From positions 62,001-126,000 of the forward strand of contig NZ_JAIVAL010000006.1 in the NCBI RefSeq assembly GCF_020171985.1: DNA of 64,000 nucleotides, in the 5' to 3' direction. This document shows positions 16,500-24,916 of this stretch, one piece after another. The position numbers and the translations under genes were made by a program. The notes beneath the pieces were generated by a model. It was not told the origin of the DNA. It saw only the letters and a list, made by a program, of their open reading frames with translations, and did no database searches. This DNA is from Halobacillus halophilus (GTDB taxonomy: Bacteria > Bacillota > Bacilli > Bacillales > Halobacillaceae). Each line of letters opens with the position of its first letter. The first letter of the stretch is position 1.

Positions 16500-17225
16500 T
16501 TATTCTCCAAAAATGGTTAATAAAGCGCGTTTGAAATCCTTCTGCCACGTGCCCCACGTATGGTCGCCTTCAAGCTCGTGGAACGTATAGCTGCACGGAC
16601 GTCCGGTCAAGTAGTTGTTCAAGTCACGGTTCGGCTGCAGGAAGTTCTTCCTGGCACCCTCTGTCGTCTCCACATCATACTCCTGATCACCAATCGTATG
16701 GTAAATCGTTAAAGAAGACATATCTTTCGATGACTTAATCACTTCAAACACGTGTTCATCAACATAAGGGCTCTGCATAATCACATTGCCAAAAACATTC
16801 GGAAACTTCACCGCTGTCATGAACGAAACCGTTCCAGCAAGCGAATCCCCGACAAGTGTTCGACCACTGCCCATATGATAACCCGGCAGCTCTTCATCAA
16901 GAAACGGGACCACTTCGCGAATGAGGAAATTCACATATTCCGCCTGTTTCTTCCCGTCCGGATGATATTTATCCTGTCGATCGTACTTGTCCCTATAATG
17001 AATACCAATAAAAATGGTATTCTCAATCTTTCCTTCACCGTGCAGCTCATCACTAAGCGTAGCCGCACGTCCCAGCTGGAAATAATCGTTACCATCTTGC
17101 ATAATACAGAAATGGTACTTATACAAGGGGGAGAAATTTTCTGGGGTGTACACTTTGAGTGTCATTTCTTCATCTAAATAGCTGCTATTAATTGTATATT
17201 CAGTCATGGATCCTTTTCTGCCCAA
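16500..17225 (-). CDS. yjcH: Alpha/beta-hydrolase-fold esterase, YjcH-like
   Basis: A 241-residue protein of the esterase D / enterochelin-esterase-like family. The nucleophile elbow is GDSLAG near residue 125 and the likely catalytic His is in LEGDHTWGTW near the C-terminus. First gene of the yjcHGF order. Two starts are possible: TTG 17225, seven bases after a strong AGGAGGT, and ATG 17207, with only AAAAGGA in front; the strong site favours TTG. Its substrate is unknown. A divergent promoter region with the tRNA promoter lies upstream. Confidence 0.85.
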   Translation of the reverse strand: MGRKGSMTEYTINSSYLDEEMTLKVYTPENFSPLYKYHFCIMQDGNDYFQLGRAATLSDELHGEGKIENTIFIGIHYRDKYDRQDKYHPDGKKQAEYVNFLIREVVPFLDEELPGYHMGSGRTLVGDSLAGTVSFMTAVKFPNVFGNVIMQSPYVDEHVFEVIKSSKDMSSLTIYHTIGDQEYDVETTEGARKNFLQPNRDLNNYLTGRPCSYTFHELEGDHTWGTWQKDFKRALLTIFGE

Positions 17226-17407
17226 TCCGATTACCTCCTAACATGCAAATAAGCTCCTATCAAGATTCCCGCTGCCTTCTGTACATAAACGTACCATAAC
17301 TATTTTATCATACAATTATGTAAAAAGTAGAGAAGACGAAGAAAGCGCTTGATAAATAGGATATTTTGAGGATATTTACACGTCGTTCACAAAAAATTAA
17401 AATTCTG

Positions 17408-17436
17408 TTGACACGTATTCGGTTACGTTGTATATT
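17408..17436 (+). promoter_or_regulatory. Promoter of the tRNA-Val gene
   Basis: TTGACA (17408-17413), a 17-base spacer and TATATT (17431-17436) lie about 30 bases before the tRNA. The -35 is perfect and the -10 differs at one position. Confidence 0.8.
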
Positions 17437-17467
17437 ATTAGTTGTCAGACGACATCTTATTACATAC

Positions 17468-17540
17468 GATTCCGTAGCTCAGCTGGGAGAGCGCCACCTT
17501 GACAGGGTGGAGGTCGTTGGTTCGAGCCCAATCGGAATCA
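17468..17540 (+). tRNA. tRNA-Val (anticodon GAC)
   Basis: The acceptor arms GATTCCG and CGGAATC pair perfectly with discriminator A; the D arm is GCTCAGCTGGGAGAGC, the anticodon stem CCACC/GGTGG with loop TTGACAG gives GAC (reads GUC/GUU Val codons), and the T arm is CGTTGGTTCGAGCCCAATCG in pattern GGTTCGAGCC. No CCA is encoded. Its 3' half, from 17499, is the integration target: the same 56 bases recur at 26080 and 32739. Confidence 0.97.
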
Positions 17541-17554
17541 TCCATACAAAGTGC
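17499..17554 (+). repeat. Attachment site copy 1 (attL) within tRNA-Val
   Basis: 56 bases from the anticodon loop through 14 bases past the tRNA end, identical to 26080-26135 and 32739-32794. Integration into the 3' half of a tRNA rebuilds the gene, which explains why this copy is part of an intact tRNA while the others are not. Confidence 0.95.
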
Positions 17555-17555
17555 C

Positions 17556-17595
17556 GCGCCAGAGTCCGTCATTACACGGGTTCTGGCGCTTCTTC
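17556..17595 (+). terminator. Terminator after tRNA-Val (version 1)
   Basis: A 14-bp stem, 17556-17569 with 17576-17589 (GCGCCAGAGTCCGT against ACGGGTTCTGGCGC, with G-U pairs), followed by TTCTTCG. Versions 2 and 3 after the other att copies fold the same way with different sequence. Confidence 0.8.
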
Positions 17596-17639
17596 GTTGT
17601 ATTAGAACATGGGGCTATTTATGAGTGATACAGGGTAAA

Positions 17640-17836
17640 TGGGGACAAAGTGGGGACAAATTTTAAAAACCACTTATAATAGTGTAAGTTTACACCTGTT
17701 TTATGGAATTATGTACTCATATTTAGATAGAGAAGTTACCGCAAATATCGAAATATCGAAATATCGTTAAGAATCCTATTAAATCAAGTATTAAGGCATT
17801 TCGATAAAAAATACATATCGAAAACAGGTCGAAATT
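17640..17836. repeat. Left-end repeats of island 1: 21-bp repeat and integrase arm-type sites
   Basis: 17640-17660 (TGGGGACAAAG then TGGGGACAAA) is repeated exactly at 25944-25964 near the other end. From 17745 there are at least five copies of ATCGAA/TTCGAT, such as ATATCGAAATATCGAA, ATTTCGAT and ATATCGAAA, extending to the end of the integrase gene. They resemble the arm sites bound by the N-terminal domain of lambda-type integrases. Confidence 0.65.
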
Positions 17837-17873
17837 AGCGAAATAAAAAAAGATCCGCAATTTAATGCGAACC

Positions 17874-19061
17874 TTAGTTTGATTTATTTACTTGTGGCTG
17901 GAAAAGAGTATTTAGCTTGTCAGCCGCTTCTTCATCCGCTTGCCTTACATATTGACCGTATATGTTCATTGTAGTTTTAATATCTGCGTGGCCTAATCGT
18001 TCAGAGATAACTTTAGCGTGTACGCCTTGATTAATTAATATTGTAGCGGCTGTATGCCTTAGGTCGTGGAAGCGGATAAACTTAAAGCCTGTACGCTTTA
18101 TAAACCTTCTCCACCATGTACCCGGTACTGTAGGATACAAAGGCTTCCCAAATTCAGACGAGAATACATAATCATATTTACCGCCTTCCCATAATTCAGC
18201 AGCTCTTAATTTATCCTTCTTCTTTTGATGCTTATACTTTTTCAATTCCTCAATTATAAATGTAGGCACTACCACAGATCGAATAGAGGACTTTGTTTTA
18301 GTTGTCTTAAGGTTAAAGCCTTCACCATTCAAATATTGAAGCGAGTGCTTCACTTCTATAGTACGTGTATCTAAATCAATGTCCTCCCATTGAAGGCCAA
18401 GCAATTCTCCGCGCCTTAAACCTGTAGTAATGGCTAGTTTTATTATTAACCTTTGGTGTATAGGTTGATCCTGGAGCAAATGAAATAATTCCTGTACTTC
18501 CTCTTGTGTGTACACTTCTGTTTTTTCCTTAGATACTTTAGGCCGCTTCACATTCTCCACAGGGTTATTTTTAATGATGCCCCACTCTTTAGCCCTGCTA
18601 AATATATTCCTCAATACTCTATAGTGATACAAGATACTTGAATCAGATAAGCCGCCTTCTTTATCATCCATTCTCATACCATCATTTTCTAAGCTATTTA
18701 GATAATTAATTATATGGATCGTTTTTATTTCGTCTAATCGCATGTGGCCGAATTGTGGAATTAAGTAATTCTTAATAGGGTACATGTGGTTTTCTAATGT
18801 CTTAGGAGCAAGGTGTTTTTTAGCGTACTTTTCACACCATTCAGATACAAAGGCTTCAAACTTCATTTTAGATGGATCAATATAAGCGCCTGCTTCAATT
18901 TCTGTTACAAATTCAGCTAAACGCTTGCGAGCTTCTGTAATATTCTTTGCCTTAATGGTTTTCCGCTTCCGAATGTATTTTCCGTTTTTGTCTTTACCTA
19001 ATCGAACTGTTAACCTCCAGGACTCATTACCTCTATTTTCAATGCTCCCACTTCCAGACAT
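17874..19061 (-). CDS. int: Tyrosine site-specific integrase of island 1
   Basis: A 395-residue phage-type tyrosine recombinase expected to catalyse integration into, and excision from, tRNA-Val. There is an AP2-like arm-binding N-terminal domain (RLGKDKNGKYIRKRKTIKA), a SAM-like core-binding domain from about residue 62, and a catalytic domain. The catalytic Arg is in TTGLRRGELLGLQW, the HxLR motif in RFHDLRHTAAT, GHAD in ERLGHADIKTTMNIYGQYV, which holds the Tyr nucleophile. It is full length and next to attL, pointing outward, as in most islands. Its 5' end overlaps the repressor gene by about 23 bases. Confidence 0.95.
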   Translation of the reverse strand: MSGSGSIENRGNESWRLTVRLGKDKNGKYIRKRKTIKAKNITEARKRLAEFVTEIEAGAYIDPSKMKFEAFVSEWCEKYAKKHLAPKTLENHMYPIKNYLIPQFGHMRLDEIKTIHIINYLNSLENDGMRMDDKEGGLSDSSILYHYRVLRNIFSRAKEWGIIKNNPVENVKRPKVSKEKTEVYTQEEVQELFHLLQDQPIHQRLIIKLAITTGLRRGELLGLQWEDIDLDTRTIEVKHSLQYLNGEGFNLKTTKTKSSIRSVVVPTFIIEELKKYKHQKKKDKLRAAELWEGGKYDYVFSSEFGKPLYPTVPGTWWRRFIKRTGFKFIRFHDLRHTAATILINQGVHAKVISERLGHADIKTTMNIYGQYVRQADEEAADKLNTLFQPQVNKSN

Positions 19062-19566
19062 GTTTATCTAGTCCCCTTTCAATAAAGAAATGCTTAAGTA
19101 TTTCCATTAAGTCCTCTATATCTTGGTTTGTCATCTGCTGGTCAGTGTCAATCATTGAGGTAGTTAAAGTTAGGATAGCTTTATTAATAAAAAATTTTTG
19201 ATTTTCCTCTAATCGAGTTTCCCCCCAATAAAAGGGTGTATCTAACAAGAAGTATTCAAACACTCTTTCTAAATCAACTTTATCAGGTTGCTCTGCTCTT
19301 GCATCTGCTAACATACCTTTCAACCTAGAGATAAAATCTTTTTCTAAATATCCTGCTTTAACTAATAAGTCATTGTAGGAAACTTCATAGTAATCTGCTA
19401 ATAATTTGAGTGTATTAGGAGCAGGATTTCTCTTTTTCTTAGTTCTTGGATCATAACCTTTTTCCAATGTGCTTAAATAGGTGTGGCTTATGCCTGTCCC
19501 CTTACTTACTTCCCTAAGAGATTTTTTGCCCCTTAGTTCTCTTAAATAATTTCCAAAATCGCCCAT
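19039..19566 (-). CDS. XRE-family repressor of island 1 (Stl/CI-like)
   Basis: A 175-residue protein with an N-terminal HTH (LREVSKGTGISHTYLSTLEKG around residues 17-37) and a C-terminal helical region without an ImmA/LexA protease motif. It is read leftward, divergent from a small rightward XRE gene, and overlaps the integrase gene, so integrase and repressor are likely one unit. The position matches Stl, the master repressor of phage satellites, whose C-terminal part is often the sensor for a helper-phage protein. ATG 19566 follows AAGGGTG; GTG 19575 lacks a site. Confidence 0.85.
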   Translation of the reverse strand: MGDFGNYLRELRGKKSLREVSKGTGISHTYLSTLEKGYDPRTKKKRNPAPNTLKLLADYYEVSYNDLLVKAGYLEKDFISRLKGMLADARAEQPDKVDLERVFEYFLLDTPFYWGETRLEENQKFFINKAILTLTTSMIDTDQQMTNQDIEDLMEILKHFFIERGLDKHVWKWEH

Positions 19567-19609
19567 TGTTTTCACCCTTTTATAAGTATGAGTCCATTGT
19601 AATTCATGG

Positions 19610-19637
19610 TTGACAAAAACGCAAGATAATATATAAT
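19610..19637 (+). promoter_or_regulatory. Rightward early promoter of island 1
   Basis: Perfect TTGACA (19610-19615) and perfect TATAAT (19632-19637) with a 16-base spacer, in the divergent gap between the two XRE genes. It should drive the regulator, xis and replication genes and is the natural target of the leftward repressor. Confidence 0.85.
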
Positions 19638-19658
19638 TAATTTAGGGAGGTGGAAACC

Positions 19659-19892
19659 ATGAATACCAATAAACTCAAAGAGATTAGAAAGCATAGAGGA
19701 ATGTCAATTTCAGAGTTATCAAGAAGAACTGAATTAAGCAGAATGACAATATATGCTATAGAAAAAGGAAGTACCAATCCTACTCTTAAGACTGTTACTT
19801 CTATCTGTAAAGTGTTAGATAAGAAACCATGTGAGATTTTTTTTGATGTACTTGTAAATCATGAATACCAAAAAGCGGATTACAGAGGGTAG
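19659..19892 (+). CDS. Small XRE regulator of island 1 (Str/Cro-like)
   Basis: A 77-residue HTH protein (MSISELSRRTELSRMTIYAI around residues 15-34, then EKGSTNPTL). First gene after the strong rightward promoter, so by position a Cro-like or Str-like activator/repressor. ATG 19659 is eight bases after GGGAGG; an in-frame GTG at 19650 lies within that site. Related in pattern to the chromosomal short XRE protein encoded at 7463. Confidence 0.85.
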   Translation: MNTNKLKEIRKHRGMSISELSRRTELSRMTIYAIEKGSTNPTLKTVTSICKVLDKKPCEIFFDVLVNHEYQKADYRG

Positions 19893-19937
19893 CAAAAAAG
19901 GAATTGCACAATCCAGAAGTGTATAGGAGGGGATTAA

Positions 19938-20144
19938 GTGGAGAGGACAACCTTAACCGTGAAGGAATTAGCGAGCTACTTAGGGTTATCGGTGGATCTT
20001 GTATATAGATTAGTCAGAGAAAATGAGATCAGCTATGTAAGAATCGGGCGAAGAATCCTTTTTAAGAAGGATAGCGTGGAAAGATGGTTGGATGCACAAG
20101 AAATGAACAAAGAAAAAATGCACTCCGGGCAAGAGTGCATCTGA
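19938..20144 (+). CDS. xis: Excisionase-family HTH_17 protein
   Basis: A 68-residue winged-helix (MerR-like) protein: LTVKELASYLGLSVDLVYRL then RIGRRILFKKDSVERWLD, the standard excisionase/HTH_17 pattern. Begins with GTG 19938 after AGGAGGGG. Placed between the regulators and the replication genes, as expected for the recombination directionality factor that helps integrase excise the island. Confidence 0.85.
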   Translation: MERTTLTVKELASYLGLSVDLVYRLVRENEISYVRIGRRILFKKDSVERWLDAQEMNKEKMHSGQECI

Positions 20145-20160
20145 AAGGGCGCTTGTATAA

Positions 20161-20970
20161 ATGTCTGACTACAGTATAACACAAACCAAAGCGGCAAACA
20201 CGATATTCTATAAAAGTGCTGTAGCCTATGCGGAAAAATTAGAGTGGCCGGTCTTTCCATTAAAGCCAAAGGATAAAACGCCTATTTATAAAGGTGGTTT
20301 CCATAAGGCTACAAAGGACATAAACCAGATTAAGGAATGGTGGACAGATCATCCAGAGGCGAACATTGGTATTCCAACAGCAGTAAGCGGCTTTATAGCT
20401 TTAGATATTGACATTAGACATAGTGGGGATGAATCACTACAAGAATTAAAAGATCATTATGGAGAGCTTCCAGAAACAGTAGAAGCCATAACAGGAAGTG
20501 GTGGAAGTCATTTACTCTTTAAAGATCCTGGTGGAATAAGTAACAGGGCTAACATTAGGCCAGGTATAGACGTTAGGGGCGAAGGTGGATATATCGTAGT
20601 AGCTCCTAGCCTTCATCCAAGCGGTGGGGCTTATGAGTGGGAATTATCGAGCAGGCCATTAGAAATAGAAATTGCAGAAGCTCCTAAGTGGCTCTTACAC
20701 CTTATTAAAGAGGAAAAACAGCCAGAAGGAAAAACTTATACTCATTGGACGAGCCTTTTACAAGGGATTGGAGAAGGTGGAAGGAACGAAGCAGCCGCTT
20801 CATTAACAGGGATGCTCTTAAGAAAAAACATCCATCCTGCCATAGCATATGAGCTTTTGAGATGCTGGAATGAGCGGAATGATCCTGCTTTACCTGTAGA
20901 GGAATTAGATAAGACGTATAATTCGATTCTAAATAAAGAGATACGAAGATTGAAGCAAAGGGGGCGCTAA
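20161..20970 (+). CDS. Bifunctional primase-polymerase (prim-pol) of island 1
   Basis: A 269-residue archaeo-eukaryotic-type primase with the prim-pol catalytic pattern: acidic pair in ALDIDIRH near residue 81, sxH in GSGGSHLLF near residue 119 and the following DVRGEGGYIVVAPS block. A helical PriCT-like tail covers residues about 200-269 (GEGGRNEAAASLTGMLLRK). It should start replication of the excised element. Four bases separate it from the helicase gene, giving a primase-helicase replication module. Confidence 0.9.
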   Translation: MSDYSITQTKAANTIFYKSAVAYAEKLEWPVFPLKPKDKTPIYKGGFHKATKDINQIKEWWTDHPEANIGIPTAVSGFIALDIDIRHSGDESLQELKDHYGELPETVEAITGSGGSHLLFKDPGGISNRANIRPGIDVRGEGGYIVVAPSLHPSGGAYEWELSSRPLEIEIAEAPKWLLHLIKEEKQPEGKTYTHWTSLLQGIGEGGRNEAAASLTGMLLRKNIHPAIAYELLRCWNERNDPALPVEELDKTYNSILNKEIRRLKQRGR

Positions 20971-20974
20971 GTCT

Positions 20975-22492
20975 ATGGGGTATGACGAGAGCAAAGCAAA
21001 CGAATTACAGCAGCTTAAGGATGATGATGAAAGTAAGAAAACACAAAGTCAGATCCTTGTAGAAATGGCTTCTGATATAGAATTATTCCACACTCCAGAT
21101 GAAACCGCCTATGCTGTCTTAACAATAAATGAGCATGAGGAAGTAATGCCATTACGGAAAAAGAAGTTTAAACGGTGGTTACGGATGCAGTATTACGACA
21201 CTTTTGGGAAGGTTGCAGGTAGTCAGGCTGTAGAGGATGCACTATCCACCTTAGAAGGTGGGGCATTGTTTAAAGGGGAAATGCACCAGGTTCACACACG
21301 AATAGCCGAATATAAAGGCCGCTTCTATATTGATCTTGCTAATGAACATTATGAAGCTATTGAGGTGTCAGAGGATGGATGGAAAGTTGTTAGTCAAACG
21401 CCTGTATATTTCAAGCGTACAAACTCATTAGGAGAGTTACCTGCTCCAGAGCCAGGAGGGCGCATAGAACAGCTTAAGCCATTCTTGAATTGTAGGAATG
21501 AGGATGATTTTAAAATGGCTGTAGCCTGGTTACTTGCAACAAAGCGCCCTGGTTCTCCTTACCCTGTTTTGTTAGTACAAGGGGAGCAGGGAAGCTCCAA
21601 GAGTACGACTACCAAAGTATTAAGAAGTTTGATTGATCCATCAGAAACACTTCCTCTAAGGAATTTACCTAAGAGTGAGGAAGAATTAGCTATAGCTGCA
21701 AGCAAAGCTCATATAGGGGCTTATGATAACATTTCATCTTTATCAAATGCGCTATCAGATACCTTTTGTAAGATCGCCTTAGGGGGATCAGTCGCAAAGC
21801 GTGAGCTATATAGTGATGATGAAGAAGCGGTTATTACTTTAATGAAGCCAAGTATATTAAATGGTATTTCAGACGTAGGGAAGCGCCCGGACTTATTAGA
21901 CCGCTCCATTATGCTAAACCTTCCATCTATTCCAAAGGACAAAAGAACAGATGAAGGCACGTTCTGGAGAGAGTTTGAAGCTGTCAGGCCTAAGATCATA
22001 GGAGCTTTTCTTGACGTAGTGAGCGCAGCTATTAAGGGATTGCCCTATACAGTAGTAACGAATAAACCACGAATGGCAGACTTTGCCCTTTGGATAACAG
22101 CAGCAGAGAAGGCTTTAAATTGGAAACCAGGCGAGTTTATAGAACTTTATTCACGTAACCAGCAAGAGGGAATCAATCAGTCATTAGAAACAGATCCGCT
22201 TGCTGTAGCTGTAATAGATTTTATGAAAAATCGTAAGCAGTACAAAGGCACTCCTACAGAAGCCCATGAGCTTATAACCGAGTATGTGAGGGATCAGCGT
22301 ACTATCTATTCAAAAGCATGGCCTACACCACGCAGTATAAAAGGTAGATTAACCAGGATTGCTCCAGGTTTAAGGTCAGAAGGGATATACTTTACCGACT
22401 TAGGACAAACGAGCGAGGGGCGCTTAATTAAGTTGGAACGTATGGAGGAAGAAGCTCCTATATCCGAGGATGGGGAGGACATAACTATATGA
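20975..22492 (+). CDS. Replicative helicase/ATPase of island 1
   Basis: A 505-residue protein with a Walker A motif GEQGSSKST near residue 207 inside a RecA/AAA-like ATPase core, a Walker B-like HIGAYDNIS and a sensor region LDRSIMLNLP. The N-terminal 180 residues look like a DNA-binding or accessory region. This resembles the phage and satellite ATPases that act with a prim-pol as Rep. It overlaps the next gene by four bases (ATGA). Confidence 0.8.
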   Translation: MGYDESKANELQQLKDDDESKKTQSQILVEMASDIELFHTPDETAYAVLTINEHEEVMPLRKKKFKRWLRMQYYDTFGKVAGSQAVEDALSTLEGGALFKGEMHQVHTRIAEYKGRFYIDLANEHYEAIEVSEDGWKVVSQTPVYFKRTNSLGELPAPEPGGRIEQLKPFLNCRNEDDFKMAVAWLLATKRPGSPYPVLLVQGEQGSSKSTTTKVLRSLIDPSETLPLRNLPKSEEELAIAASKAHIGAYDNISSLSNALSDTFCKIALGGSVAKRELYSDDEEAVITLMKPSILNGISDVGKRPDLLDRSIMLNLPSIPKDKRTDEGTFWREFEAVRPKIIGAFLDVVSAAIKGLPYTVVTNKPRMADFALWITAAEKALNWKPGEFIELYSRNQQEGINQSLETDPLAVAVIDFMKNRKQYKGTPTEAHELITEYVRDQRTIYSKAWPTPRSIKGRLTRIAPGLRSEGIYFTDLGQTSEGRLIKLERMEEEAPISEDGEDITI

Positions 22493-22893
22493 CTGTATCT
22501 GAAATCATCCAAACGGTAGAAAGCGCAGGCTGTATGCTCCAGGTGTCTAATGGGCGTTTAAACATTAAGCAGGGGAAGCGGTTAGATCCTTCCCTTGTAC
22601 AATGGATCAAAGATAATAAAACGTCTGTATTAGAAGTCTTAGAGCGTGATAAGAGCATGAAGGAAATAGGATTCATGGTAGGAGTAGCTGGAGAGATTTA
22701 CATGCAGTCTATGAGCCACAGATCCATAATTTATATGGAGCATAGGCAGGATAAATGGGTATTGTGGCGTGAGAATTACGAGCAGGGGCGCACAGTGGCC
22801 ACAAGGCACAAGATATTAGTGCAGGGATCTTTCTATGAAGTACAAGCCCGGGCGAGTAGTTATTTTAACTACTTAAAGGGGGTGGGTGCTTGA
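22489..22893 (+). CDS. Small protein with TubC N-terminal docking domain-like start
   Basis: A 134-residue protein. Residues 1-52 (SEIIQTVESAGCMLQVSNGR and on to a LVQWIKDNKTSVLEVL helix) match the TubC_N docking fold first seen in polyketide/peptide synthetases and often seen in phage and satellite genes next to primases. The rest is unrecognised. It starts in the helicase stop codon, so it is co-translated with the replication module and may link primase or helicase to another protein; that is inference. Confidence 0.6.
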   Translation: MTVSEIIQTVESAGCMLQVSNGRLNIKQGKRLDPSLVQWIKDNKTSVLEVLERDKSMKEIGFMVGVAGEIYMQSMSHRSIIYMEHRQDKWVLWRENYEQGRTVATRHKILVQGSFYEVQARASSYFNYLKGVGA

Positions 22894-22955
22894 GAAGGTC
22901 AGGCGAACCGCTTCCTAAAGATATTCTTAAATTATAAAAATCGGAGGAATGAAAA

Positions 22956-23639
22956 ATGAACTTAAACGAAATGAGAAATCAAGTGAGAAAAGCAGAAAAG
23001 GACTTGCAGCCAGAAGCAAGATTAAGACAGTTTGAAAGTATGCAGGGGCAAGTAAGGGATGAATTACAAGCTCTTGAAAATGAAAAACAAGGGAAAGCGA
23101 AGGAGTTTGATAGTAAGGCAGAATTTTTCAAGCCGACTACAGAAACCACTATCAGCAGTAAGGAAAAAGAAGAATTTCCCGAAATGGTGGTTGTAGGAGA
23201 TCGTAAGCTGCATAGCAAGAATGTAGCTGTAATGGACTACCTTACTAAAACGGTACTATCACGTGTGGCCATAGAGGTAGAAACTCCAGAGGACTTCCTG
23301 GAGGTTGTGAGCGAACTTGCCCACCATGAGAACGAAAACATGAGGTATGTACTCATTGATAGCTTTCATGAGCTGTCCAATATGGTCAAGGATATGGATA
23401 GTTATAAAGTAATTGAATCCGAGGTTAGACAAGCCTACAAAGCCGCTGTACAGAATGTTAAAAGCAAAGAGCAGCTCAAATATGAGGATAGACTTAAAGA
23501 AGCGGAACATGAGAAAGGAAAGCTATTTACTAAATATCTGCCTATTGAAAAGAACATACAAGAGTTCTCCGGGGAATTAAACGGAAAGACAGAATGGTTA
23601 AGACGTGAGATTCAGGGAGAATCACAGAAAGTATTTTAA
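22956..23639 (+). CDS. Coiled-coil protein of unknown function
   Basis: A 227-residue hydrophilic protein with heptad-like Lys/Glu-rich stretches at both ends (residues 1-50 and 155-215) and a compact middle (EFPEMVVVGDRKLHSKNVAV, then EDFLEVVSELAHHENENMRYV). GGAGG precedes the ATG. I do not recognise it. It follows the replication genes and precedes the TerS-like gene, the region where satellites carry interference or packaging modifiers. Confidence 0.6.
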   Translation: MNLNEMRNQVRKAEKDLQPEARLRQFESMQGQVRDELQALENEKQGKAKEFDSKAEFFKPTTETTISSKEKEEFPEMVVVGDRKLHSKNVAVMDYLTKTVLSRVAIEVETPEDFLEVVSELAHHENENMRYVLIDSFHELSNMVKDMDSYKVIESEVRQAYKAAVQNVKSKEQLKYEDRLKEAEHEKGKLFTKYLPIEKNIQEFSGELNGKTEWLRREIQGESQKVF

Positions 23640-23767
23640 TCAGCTTAGGGGCTCCTGCTTCTTCCTTTGCAAGGGACAATAGGGGGTGCGGGGGCTCTAA
23701 AAAATAATGGTAAGGTTTTAGCAAGGTGCAATACTTTTATCTAAGGGGGTGTAAGGGAGTGGATCAA

Positions 23768-23890
23768 ATGAGAAAGAATGAACGAAATAAGACAAGGCGT
23801 AAGATGACAAAAAAAACTCATTATGAACAATCGAAAAAGCTGAAAAAATTAGCAAAGGAATTGAAGATACCTTTTAAAGTTACAGGATAA
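23768..23890 (+). CDS. Very small basic protein
   Basis: A 40-residue protein with about 45 percent Lys plus Arg (counted by eye: NERNKTRRKMTKKTHYEQS and KKLKKLAKELK). GGGAG lies eight bases before ATG 23768, and 17 bases separate it from the TerS-like gene. The size, charge and good site suggest a real phage-type peptide that binds nucleic acid; function is unknown. The preceding 128 bases hold no gene. Confidence 0.4.
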   Translation: MRKNERNKTRRKMTKKTHYEQSKKLKKLAKELKIPFKVTG

Positions 23891-23907
23891 GGAAGGAATG
23901 ATATAGC

Positions 23908-24294
23908 ATGGGTCAAAATGGCGAGAAATTAAACAAGAAGCAGGAGCTTGCGGTTATGGCCATTATTACAGAGCCTACCATGCAGAAGGCAGCGGACAAG
24001 GCAGGGATAACCACAAGTACCCTGTATAGGTGGCAACAGTTAGATAGCTTCCAGGAGCAGCTTCACCAAATGAAGAAAGAAACGGTGTCACAAGCTACCG
24101 CACGATTAAGGCAAAGCATGACTATAGCTGTAGATACATTAACGGAAATGGCATCTAATCCTAAGACTCCTGCTGTAGCCAGGGGAAGTGCTGCGAGGAC
24201 ATTATTGGAATATGGTATGAAGGCACACCAAATGGAAGATTTACAAGAGCGTATAGAACGCCTGGAAGAAATGTCAGAGAGTGATAGCGCATGA
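23908..24294 (+). CDS. Helix-turn-helix protein resembling a small terminase subunit (phBC6A51 type)
   Basis: A 128-residue protein. Residues 11-50 form an HTH (KKQELAVMAIITEPTMQKAA, DKAGITTSTLYRWQQ), followed by a long helical part (QATARLRQSMTIAVDTLTEM) and a coiled-coil end. This is the layout of the phBC6A51-family proteins that act as, or resemble, small terminase subunits recognising pac sites. In a satellite it would redirect helper-phage packaging. A role as plain regulator remains possible. It overlaps the next gene by four bases. Confidence 0.7.
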   Translation: MGQNGEKLNKKQELAVMAIITEPTMQKAADKAGITTSTLYRWQQLDSFQEQLHQMKKETVSQATARLRQSMTIAVDTLTEMASNPKTPAVARGSAARTLLEYGMKAHQMEDLQERIERLEEMSESDSA

Positions 24295-24560
24295 ACTTAG
24301 AAAAGCGATTGAAGAAGCTGGAAACGCAGTACAAAGGCAATTCAGTTACGATTCAATTTACAGATGGAGACGAGTTTACTGTTACGAAAAAGGAATTTAG
24401 ATCCATATGGTTTAATGCTCCCAGTATGGTCAATAACAGGATATATCAAAGGATGAAGGCCAAATATGATAGGGGCATTTTAGATACATCCGGGCTTATT
24501 CATTCAATGATAGCTTATGATCCTAAAGAAATGGAGGGACTATGGGAAGATGAATCTTAA
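24291..24560 (+). CDS. Short paralogue 1 with NLEKRLKKLE N-terminus
   Basis: An 89-residue protein starting in the stop of the TerS-like gene. Residues 2-12 (NLEKRLKKLET) share the pattern N-L-x-K-R-x-x-x-L/I-E with the next three genes. The body differs: a beta-like TIQFTDGDEFTVTKKEF stretch and a helical end. I know no family for it. Confidence 0.6.
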   Translation: MNLEKRLKKLETQYKGNSVTIQFTDGDEFTVTKKEFRSIWFNAPSMVNNRIYQRMKAKYDRGILDTSGLIHSMIAYDPKEMEGLWEDES

Positions 24561-24738
24561 TAAGCGTGTAATGAAGCTAGAAAAGCAGATGGAAGAAGCA
24601 AACAAGGAAACTCAAGAACAGATGGTATGTGCTTATCTCAAGTCTTTAACCGCTCCAGAGTGTTCAAATGAGGACAGGGAGCGGAAGTATCAGAAGGTTA
24701 AGGAATACGTGCCACACGTTCACCATGTAGCCATATAG
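24550..24738 (+). CDS. Short paralogue 2 with NLNKRVMKLE N-terminus
   Basis: A 62-residue protein, overlapping the previous gene by 11 bases. Starts NLNKRVMKLEKQMEEA, a probable coiled coil, then a short helical body ending in His-rich HVHHVAI. Same N-terminal pattern as its neighbours; otherwise unrecognised. Confidence 0.55.
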   Translation: MNLNKRVMKLEKQMEEANKETQEQMVCAYLKSLTAPECSNEDRERKYQKVKEYVPHVHHVAI

Positions 24739-24751
24739 GAGGTGTGAGAGG

Positions 24752-24916
24752 GTGAATATGCTTAATAGGGTCAAACGTATAGAGAAGCGACTAACTACCT
24801 ATAACGCCTTACCTGTACTCTTTGTGGAGAGTAAGGAAGAAATTGAACAGTACCGCAGTCAGATAGACGAAAAAACAGTAATATTCATTGATGATTATGG
24901 GGAGGATTATGATTAA
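24752..24916 (+). CDS. Short paralogue 3 with NMLNRVKRIE N-terminus
   Basis: A 54-residue protein starting at GTG 24752 after AGGAGGTG-like sequence. Starts NMLNRVKRIEKRL, followed by LPVLFVESKEEIEQYRSQID and an acidic end (DDYGEDYD). The second half resembles that of paralogue 4 in having a strand of the type PVLFV/LLILIT. Its TAA overlaps the ATG of the next gene. Confidence 0.5.
   Translation: MNMLNRVKRIEKRLTTYNALPVLFVESKEEIEQYRSQIDEKTVIFIDDYGEDYD

Noticed and set aside
17745-17836. Short spaced repeats of ATATCGAA that could suggest a CRISPR-like array
   Set aside because: Units are about eight bases, unevenly spaced, in both orientations, and without spacers of constant length; they fit integrase arm sites. 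No cas gene is in the window.
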